Under the pieces are notes generated by a model. The model made no database searches and was not told where the DNA came from. It saw only the letters and a list, made by a program, of their open reading frames with translations. DNA of 10,137 nt from Chloroflexota bacterium (GTDB lineage: Bacteria > Chloroflexota > Anaerolineae > Anaerolineales > UBA11858), in assembly GCA_030666985.1 (NCBI GenBank), contig DAOUWT010000074.1, positions 1 through 10,137 of the forward strand. The letters run 5' to 3'. Of this stretch, positions 1-4,592 are shown piece by piece. The position numbers were made by a program, and so were the translations under genes. Position 1 is the stretch's first letter, and the number at the start of each line of letters is the position of its first letter.

Positions 1-744
1 ACGGCGGCAACTGGTTTCTATGAATACTTGGCTGCTGAACGGCTATGCGAAATAAACCTGCCGCGCCTGCGGATGCTCATTAAACGCCGCGCCCGGCAGC
101 CGGGGCAACGTTTGCCGCAATTCCCCAAGGAAGACATACAGGAGGCGCTCCGCTACGCCGAGAGCCTACGGGAGATGCCTTACGAGAACGTGCGCCAGCG
201 TCTGCGCTTGCTGCGGGATCGGGCTTTTATCATCACTCTGGCGCACACAGGCTTACGTGTCCATGAGGCTTGCAATCTGCGGCGCGGTGATGTGGATTGG
301 CGTGAAAGCAAGGCCATCATTATTGGAAAAGGCAATCGTGAGGATGTGGTACGTTTCTCTTCCCGCGCCTTGGGCGTCCTGCGGGATTACCTCAACGCGC
401 GGTCGGAATTGGACGGCGCGTTCGGGCGTCCGCTTACCTCCCTGCCCCTCTTTGCCCGTCACGACCGCGGGGCCGGCAGCCGCGTGGAGCCAATCACCAC
501 CACCACGGGCCGGGACATCGTCCGCCAGCGTGTCCGTGAATCTCTGGGCGAAAAAGCCGTGGGAACGATCACGCCGCACTCGTTCCGGCATTATTTCGTT
601 ACCGAAGTATTGCACGGCACTGGCGGGAACATCAAATTAGCACAACGATTGGCGCGGCACAAGAACATTCAGGTCACGCAGCGCTACGCTCACTTCAGCG
701 ACGACGAGCTGGATAAGGGGTATTGGGAGGTGTTTGAGGGTTAG
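1..744 (+). CDS. Tyrosine recombinase/integrase, 5'-truncated by the window edge
   Basis: A site-specific DNA recombinase of the XerC/XerD-phage integrase family, which cuts and rejoins DNA through a tyrosine nucleophile. The frame is open to the first base, so the real start lies outside; a TTG at 28 is not a convincing start because coding sequence continues upstream of it. Counting codons from base 1, the end of the N-terminal DNA-binding domain is residues 1-40 and the catalytic domain runs from about 42 to 247. All six catalytic positions are visible: Arg86 in TGLRVHEA, Lys110 in the beta-hairpin (GKGNRED), His193 and Arg196 in HSFR, His220, and Tyr229 in QRYAHF. The enzyme should therefore be active. 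Housekeeping Xer or mobile-element integrase cannot be decided: no att site or other phage or element genes are visible, and octamer repeats begin immediately after the TAG stop. Confidence 0.9.
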   Translation, partial: TAATGFYEYLAAERLCEINLPRLRMLIKRRARQPGQRLPQFPKEDIQEALRYAESLREMPYENVRQRLRLLRDRAFIITLAHTGLRVHEACNLRRGDVDWRESKAIIIGKGNREDVVRFSSRALGVLRDYLNARSELDGAFGRPLTSLPLFARHDRGAGSRVEPITTTTGRDIVRQRVRESLGEKAVGTITPHSFRHYFVTEVLHGTGGNIKLAQRLARHKNIQVTQRYAHFSDDELDKGYWEVFEG

Positions 745-784
745 TATATTGGGAAACTAGTAGATTGGTAGACTGGGAAATTGG
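745..784 (+). repeat. Octamer array after the recombinase stop
   Basis: Five consecutive 8-base units begin at the first base after the stop codon. They include TATATTGG, TAGATTGG, TAGACTGG and GAAATTGG, with loose consensus KARAYTGG; the second unit is the most divergent. The same units recur in the same orientation at 3589-3619 after the last permease gene. No function is known. Confidence 0.7.
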
Positions 785-951
785 TTCCTCTGTTTCCTTT
801 GGTTCCTTTGCCCCTTATTACCTTGACCCAGCCCCTGTTTCCTTGCTTTTGTTGTACAATAGAGGATGTTGTGCCGAACAGTCTTTGCCCTAATCCTAAC
901 CCTCACGGAAAGATTTCTCCCTGCGGTCGAAATGACATAGCGATTGAAGGG
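785..951. other. Intergenic region: pyrimidine tracts, no gene
   Basis: There is no credible gene here. Bases 785-845 are pyrimidine-rich, with repeated TTCCTTT-like words. TACAAT at 855-860 resembles a -10 box and overlaps the 8-bp palindrome TTGTACAA (852-859), but no -35 box sits at a usual distance: TTGACC at 823-828 is 26 bp away. The promoter of the ABC operon is probably somewhere in this stretch but cannot be placed. Bases 905-938 look like a dispersed repeat and are listed separately. Confidence 0.5.
905..938 (+). repeat. Possible dispersed intergenic repeat
   Basis: The stretch reads AGATTTCTCC followed by CTGCGGTCGAAATGACA. It resembles a class of short intergenic repeats that recur in many bacterial genomes with a TTTCTCGC...GCTCGAAATGAC-like core. 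Only one copy lies in this window, so the call rests on resemblance to remembered sequences, not on a repeat seen here. Confidence 0.3.
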
Positions 952-1000
952 TACTCCTCACGTTTTACTCATTACTCATCACGTTTCACTCCTCACTATG
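952..1000 (+). repeat. Heptamer array running into the ABC ATPase start codon
   Basis: Seven 7-base units in perfect register, with loose consensus YACKYHT. They are TACTCCT, CACGTTT, two TACTCAT, CACGTTT, CACTCCT and finally CACTATG, whose last three bases are the ATG start of the ATPase. The array is pyrimidine-rich with very few G residues and contains no Shine-Dalgarno sequence. It shares the CACGTTT unit with the array at 7295-7372. Confidence 0.85.
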
Positions 1001-2002
1001 ACCGTCATCCAAATATCTAACTTACGCAAAACATTCACTACCAAGCGCAAGGCCGCCGGTTTGGGCGGCAGCGTGCGCTCCATCTTCCGACCCCAACACC
1101 AGGTTGTGGAAGCCGTTCGGGGAATCAGCTTCGACCTGGGCGAGGGAGGGCGGCTGGGGTTGATTGGCCCGAACGGGGCTGGGAAATCCACCACCATCAA
1201 GATATTGACAGGCATTCTCTTCCCCACCGAAGGCGAGGCCTCCGTGCTGGGATACGTCCCCTGGAAAGAACGCCGGCAATTGGCCTACCACATCGGCACG
1301 GTTTTTGGACAGCGCCCGCAGTTGTGGTACCACCTCCCCGCTATTGACACGTTCCAGCTTTTTGGCAAAATCTACGAGTTGGAAGACAAAGACGTAAAGC
1401 AACGAATATCGTTTTTGGCGGAGGCTTTTGAGATTGAGGATTTGCTGGAGACCCCCGTGCGGAAACTCTCCCTGGGGCAGCGGATGCGCTGTGAGATAGC
1501 GGCCTCGCTCATCCACCGCCCAAAGCTGCTCCTGCTCGATGAGCCATCCATTGGCCTGGACGTGGTCGCCAAGCAGCGCATCCGCGATACCATCCGGCGC
1601 ATGAACGAGATGGAAAACGTGAGCGTGCTGCTGACCTCTCACGACGCCGGCGACCTGGAGGCGCTCTGTAAGCGGGTTATCATTATCAACCACGGGCAAA
1701 TCGTTTACCAAGACAGGGTATCCAATCTCAAGCGGCGTTACCTGACCACCAAAGAGGTGGGAGTGCGCTACGCCCGGCCTATCCCAAAGGATTTCACCAT
1801 GCCTGATGTGAACATCCTCAAGGTCGGGAAATACGGCGTCAAGCTGGGATTCGATACACGCCAAATCCCCGCCGACGTGGTTTTGGCGCGTTTGGCAGAG
1901 AGTGGCGATTTGGTTGATATCACAATTTCTGACCCATCTCTGGAAGAGGTCATCGCTAAAATCTACCAGGAAGTAGAAGGGGCAAAGGAAGCGCAGGCAT
2001 GA
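998..2002 (+). CDS. ABC transporter ATPase, COG4586-like exporter subunit
   Basis: The 334-residue cytoplasmic ATPase of an ABC-2-type exporter; it hydrolyses ATP to drive the two permeases encoded next. Visible motifs are Walker A GPNGAGKST (57-65), the Q-loop glutamine in VFGQRPQLW (about 105), signature LSLGQ (157-161), Walker B LLLLDEP with catalytic Glu182, D-loop SIGLD (184-188) and the H-loop histidine in LLTSHD (215). All are intact. The insertion GLGGSVRSIFR (21-31) before the first core strand and the FGQRPQLW block are typical of the uncharacterised COG4586 family. About 100 residues after the H-loop form the usual C-terminal extension. ATG at 998 is preferred over an in-frame TTG at 944, because the protein then starts with the conserved TVIQISNLRKTF strand; the extra 18 residues would be encoded largely by repeats. 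The stop overlaps the next start (ATGA). Substrate unknown. Confidence 0.92.
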   Translation: MTVIQISNLRKTFTTKRKAAGLGGSVRSIFRPQHQVVEAVRGISFDLGEGGRLGLIGPNGAGKSTTIKILTGILFPTEGEASVLGYVPWKERRQLAYHIGTVFGQRPQLWYHLPAIDTFQLFGKIYELEDKDVKQRISFLAEAFEIEDLLETPVRKLSLGQRMRCEIAASLIHRPKLLLLDEPSIGLDVVAKQRIRDTIRRMNEMENVSVLLTSHDAGDLEALCKRVIIINHGQIVYQDRVSNLKRRYLTTKEVGVRYARPIPKDFTMPDVNILKVGKYGVKLGFDTRQIPADVVLARLAESGDLVDITISDPSLEEVIAKIYQEVEGAKEAQA

Positions 2003-2784
2003 AAAAATACTGGGCTATCTTCAAAACGCAAGTGGTCAATAGCCTGGCTTACCCAGGAGAGATCATTTGGCGCAGTATGGCCATTTTGCTTTTTTTGTGG
2101 GTGTTCACCTTTTTGTGGCGGGTCGCTTTTGATACCTCGGCAGCCACCACATTATCCGGCCTGACCTTGCGCGACACGCTTTGGTACCTGATGCTCGCCG
2201 AAACCATAGAGTTGAGCCGCCCGCGCTTTGCCAACACTATCGCCCAATCGGTGAAAGACGGGTCAATTGCTTACTTGCTCTGCAAGCCCTATGATTTCTT
2301 GCTGTACCAGTTGAGCGTCAACGCCGGCGACACCGTTTTTCGGCTCGTCCTGACCTTCATTTTTGGCGGCGCGTTAATATGGGGGATGGTCGGAGCGCCC
2401 CCGTCTCCCTGGGGCTGGCCGCTGACGCTGATAGCTTTTGCAGCCGGCTGGCTGATCAACTTTTGCCTGACAGCTCTGATAGGGCTGGCCGCATTCGTGG
2501 TCGAAGATGTCACTCCGTTCACGTGGATTTACCAGAAGCTTATCTTTATTTTGGGGGGGATGATGATCCCGCTCGATTTCTATCCCCCGTGGCTGCAACG
2601 CATCTCAAAGGCTTTGCCGTTCTCCTACGTCATGTACGGCCCGGCCCGGCTTTTCGTCTCCCCCGACCTGGAGCGTTTTACCGCCCTTTTGGCGGGTCAA
2701 CTGGCCTGGGTTGCGGCCCTGGGCGTGCTGGTCAGCATTGCCTATCGCCGAGGGCTAAGGAGGTTAGCGATCAATGGAGGGTAG
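1999..2784 (+). CDS. ABC-2 type permease, COG4587-like
   Basis: First membrane subunit of the exporter, 261 residues. It has about six hydrophobic segments, at roughly 24-43, 58-72, 112-133, 140-168, 175-192 and 228-249, consistent with half of an ABC-2 transporter channel in the cytoplasmic membrane. The segment GGMMIPLDFYPPWLQRI (186-202) followed by LPF is a hallmark of ABC-2 permeases. The N-terminus (KKYWAIFKTQVVNSLAY) and the C-terminal RRGLRR match the DUF990/COG4587 family as remembered. Its ATG overlaps the ATPase stop codon as ATGA, and AAAGGAAG at 1984-1991 provides a ribosome binding site 7 bases upstream. The overlap implies translational coupling. It should heterodimerise with the product of the next gene. 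Confidence 0.88.
   Translation: MKKYWAIFKTQVVNSLAYPGEIIWRSMAILLFLWVFTFLWRVAFDTSAATTLSGLTLRDTLWYLMLAETIELSRPRFANTIAQSVKDGSIAYLLCKPYDFLLYQLSVNAGDTVFRLVLTFIFGGALIWGMVGAPPSPWGWPLTLIAFAAGWLINFCLTALIGLAAFVVEDVTPFTWIYQKLIFILGGMMIPLDFYPPWLQRISKALPFSYVMYGPARLFVSPDLERFTALLAGQLAWVAALGVLVSIAYRRGLRRLAINGG
2757..2763 (+). promoter_or_regulatory. Ribosome binding site for the second permease
   Basis: AAGGAGG lies inside the end of the first permease gene, 10 bases before the ATG at 2774, and supports that start. A second in-frame ATG at 2795 has GGAGGG 13 bases upstream (2776-2781) and would remove seven residues; it remains possible. Confidence 0.7.
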
Positions 2785-3580
2785 CAAAAGCTCAATGCGC
2801 CGCGAACTGAAGTTCCTGTTTGCCATTTGGAAGGCCAATCTACAATCCGCTATGGAGTACCACATAGCTTTCATCGCTCAAATTTTGGGCATGATGCTCA
2901 ATAATGCCTTTTATTTTCTCTTCTGGGTAATTTTCTTTGAGCGTTTCAAGGAAATACGCGGATGGGGATTAAATGACATGTTCCTGGTTTTTGGGGTCAC
3001 GGCCACCAGTTTCGGCGTGACGGCCTTTTTGTTCGGGAATGCCTTTTCCCTGAGCGACGTGATTGCCCAGGGACGGTTGGATTATTACCTCTCGATGCCG
3101 CGTCCTGTGTTATTGCACGCTGTCTCGGCCCGCAGCATTCCCAGCGGAATGGGAGACATAATTTACGGGATCACCAGTTATTTGCTTTCCGGTTATTTTA
3201 GTTGGGGCGGATTGGGGCGTTTCGTGGTTGGCGTGATCTTGGCGAGCACGGCTTTTGCGGCATTCTTGATCATCGCTCATAGTTTGACGTTCTGGCTGGG
3301 AAACGCGGCTGCCCTGGCACGTCTGTTGATGAACGCCATCCTGACCTTTGCCCTCTACCCTATCACTCTGTTCAACGGCCCGGCTAAGTTTCTGCTTTTC
3401 ACCATTGTCCCCGCCGCGCTGATGGGTTCGGTCCCGGCCTCCTTGGTGCGGGAATTGACCTGGCAAAACCTGGGCGGTTTGTTCCTGGGCGCAGCCGTGC
3501 TGCTCGGATTGGCGATAGTGGTTTTTCGTCTTGGGCTGCGACGGTATGAGTCCGGAAGCGCTATTCAAGTTGAGGTGTGA
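2774..3580 (+). CDS. ABC-2 type permease, COG3694-like
   Basis: Second membrane subunit of the same exporter, 268 residues. About six hydrophobic segments are visible, at roughly 32-55, 68-92, 126-146, 149-174, 182-200 and 232-254. The N-terminal RRELKFLFAIWKANLQSAMEY and the C-terminal GLRRYESGS fit the COG3694 branch of the DUF990 permeases; this family is usually encoded with COG4586 ATPases and COG4587 permeases, exactly as here. The gene overlaps the first permease by 11 bases, so the three genes form one tightly coupled operon. No substrate-specific neighbour (biosynthetic enzyme, accessory protein, regulator) is present, so the cargo cannot be predicted. No terminator hairpin was found directly downstream; octamer repeats start 8 bases after the stop. 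Confidence 0.88.
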   Translation: MEGSKSSMRRELKFLFAIWKANLQSAMEYHIAFIAQILGMMLNNAFYFLFWVIFFERFKEIRGWGLNDMFLVFGVTATSFGVTAFLFGNAFSLSDVIAQGRLDYYLSMPRPVLLHAVSARSIPSGMGDIIYGITSYLLSGYFSWGGLGRFVVGVILASTAFAAFLIIAHSLTFWLGNAAALARLLMNAILTFALYPITLFNGPAKFLLFTIVPAALMGSVPASLVRELTWQNLGGLFLGAAVLLGLAIVVFRLGLRRYESGSAIQVEV

Positions 3581-3588
3581 GGGGCTGG

Positions 3589-3619
3589 TATATTGGGGAG
3601 TGGTAGATTGGGAAATTGG
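3589..3619 (+). repeat. Octamer array after the permease operon
   Basis: Units TATATTGG, a 7-base GGAGTGG, TAGATTGG and GAAATTGG. The same words in the same order open the array at 745-784. Both arrays follow a gene's stop codon and precede the leader of the next plus-strand gene. Confidence 0.7.
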
Positions 3620-3654
3620 GATATGCGATTGCCCTGGTTAATGCAATTTCACGC

Positions 3655-3683
3655 TTGCGTTAAACCAATGATTGGTGTACACT
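3655..3683 (+). promoter_or_regulatory. Candidate promoter of the Yip1-family gene with a palindrome in its spacer
   Basis: A possible -35 TTGCGT (3655-3660) and -10 TACACT (3678-3683) are separated by 17 bp. Matches to the sigma-70-type consensus are 3 of 6 and 4 of 6, so the call is tentative. The spacer contains ACCAAT-G-ATTGGT (3664-3676), a perfect 13-bp palindrome in the position where a repressor would block RNA polymerase. If correct, transcription begins near 3690 and the leader is about 158 bases long. Confidence 0.4.
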
Positions 3684-3735
3684 TTTAAGAACATGTTATT
3701 AAAAACTTGGCTCATCTGTAAAAAATGTGAGGTGG

Positions 3736-3792
3736 GCGACATAAATGTCGCTTTACAAAGGCAGCAGAATGTAACGCGACATTCATGTCGCC
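3736..3792 (+). promoter_or_regulatory. Twin palindromes in the Yip1 leader
   Basis: Two palindromes share identical arms: GCGACAT-AA-ATGTCGC at 3736-3751 and GCGACAT-TC-ATGTCGC at 3776-3791. Their centres are exactly 40 bp apart. The second is followed by CTTTTCTTGT, which resembles a weak intrinsic terminator tail. Because the arms are identical, the left arm of the first can also pair with the right arm of the second (GGCGACAT with ATGTCGCC), giving mutually exclusive folds. Two protein operators and an RNA attenuator are both possible readings. Confidence 0.65.
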
Positions 3793-3847
3793 TTTTCTTG
3801 TACAAATTTGCCATAAGAGCCAGAAACTTTAGTAAAGGAGATAAAAG

Positions 3848-4426
3848 ATGGATATAGGTAAAATGTTCAGTCGTGTTATGAAAGCCGCGATGCTTGATGT
3901 GGATTTTTTCAAAGAGGCAGAGGCAGATACCAGCTTGAATCAAGAAGCTCTGATGGTCGTGATCTTGGTTTCTATTGCCGGTGGGATTGGTGCTTTTCTA
4001 GGCGCTCTATTTGGGGGCGGCTTTGGAGCAGCTATTCTTGGTTTGATCATTCCCATAGTGCTAGGAGTGGCCAACTATTATATTTGGGCCTATGTGACTT
4101 ATTTTATAGGCACAAATCTCTTTGACGGTACAGCCGACCCCGGCGAGCTACTGCGTGTGCTGGGCTACGCCAGCGGGCCGCGCGCGCTCAGTATTCTGAG
4201 CTTTATTCCCTGTGTAGGTGGATTGGCGGGTTTAGTTGGAGCGGTCTGGGCCTTGGCAGCCGGTTTTATTGGGACACGGGAAGCTCTTGACCTTGATACT
4301 GGCAAGACCGTTATCACCATCCTTATTGGCTGGGCGATTGTGTTCGTTATCACCCTGATCATTGGCGGCATGTTGGGCGTAGGCACAATGGGATTGGGCG
4401 CTGCGACTTCGTTCTTGTCGCGGTAG
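3848..4426 (+). CDS. Yip1-family integral membrane protein
   Basis: A 192-residue polytopic membrane protein. It has a short soluble N-terminus (1-32; FSRVMKAAMLDVDFFKEAEADTSL, typical of bacterial Yip1-domain proteins), then hydrophobic segments at about 35-56, 60-88, 112-145 (probably two passes) and 153-178. The stretch RVLGYASGPRALSILSFIP (103-121) carries the conserved G-Y-x-x-x-P region of the Yip1 domain. The molecular role of bacterial Yip1 proteins is not established; the eukaryotic relatives act in vesicle trafficking, which should not be transferred. A clear Shine-Dalgarno sequence AAAGGAG (3834-3840) sits 7 bases before the ATG. The gene appears monocistronic, with its own long leader and a strong terminator downstream. 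Family assignment is by recognition of sequence style and topology. Confidence 0.75.
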   Translation: MDIGKMFSRVMKAAMLDVDFFKEAEADTSLNQEALMVVILVSIAGGIGAFLGALFGGGFGAAILGLIIPIVLGVANYYIWAYVTYFIGTNLFDGTADPGELLRVLGYASGPRALSILSFIPCVGGLAGLVGAVWALAAGFIGTREALDLDTGKTVITILIGWAIVFVITLIIGGMLGVGTMGLGAATSFLSR

Positions 4427-4433
4427 ATTTAGT

Positions 4434-4464
4434 GGGGAACTGGCGTTCCCCTTCAAGCGTGCAA
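4434..4464 (+). repeat. Solo hairpin copy of the two-hairpin element
   Basis: GGGGAAC-TGGC-GTTCCCC (4434-4451) is a perfect 7-bp stem with a TGGC loop, followed by TTCAAGCGTGCAA. Stem, loop and tail match the second hairpin of the element at 8501-8532 almost exactly (tail there TTGAGCATGCAA). It starts 7 bases after the Yip1 stop codon. The first hairpin of the element is absent here. Confidence 0.75.
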
Positions 4465-4472
4465 AAGAATCG

Positions 4473-4509
4473 AAAAATGGACAGAGATTGTTTCTCTGTC
4501 CATTTTTTT
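4473..4509. terminator. Bidirectional intrinsic terminator
   Basis: A 15-bp perfect stem (AAAAATGGACAGAGA at 4473-4487 with its complement at 4493-4507) has a 5-base loop TTGTT and ends in a T run. Because of the A run on the left arm, it also works on the minus strand. It therefore separates the convergent Yip1 gene (47 bases upstream) and TPR gene (stop 84 bases away on the other side). Confidence 0.92.
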
Positions 4510-4592
4510 AAGCATCTAATACCAGTTGATGACTTCTAGACACCCACTTGTTTTGCGCCAGCAGCCAGGGGCAACGCAATCATGTTACTCCG

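Noticed and set aside
944..997. Longer start (TTG at 944) for the ABC ATPase
   Set aside because: The added 18 residues are encoded mostly by the heptamers, and the family N-terminus begins at the ATG at 998.
1022..1864. 280-codon open frame antisense to the ABC ATPase gene
   Set aside because: It lies entirely within a gene with all ABC motifs, has no recognisable domain or initiation signal, and fits a shadow frame caused by the codon bias of the real gene.
3110..3568. 152-codon open frame antisense to the second permease
   Set aside because: Low-complexity Gln-, Gly- and Arg-rich translation, complementary to transmembrane codons; no support as a gene.
3638..3943. 101-codon minus-strand frame over the Yip1 leader
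   Set aside because: It overlaps the leader palindromes and the Yip1 start, has no ribosome binding site that I can see, and its Cys/His/Phe-rich translation resembles no family I know.
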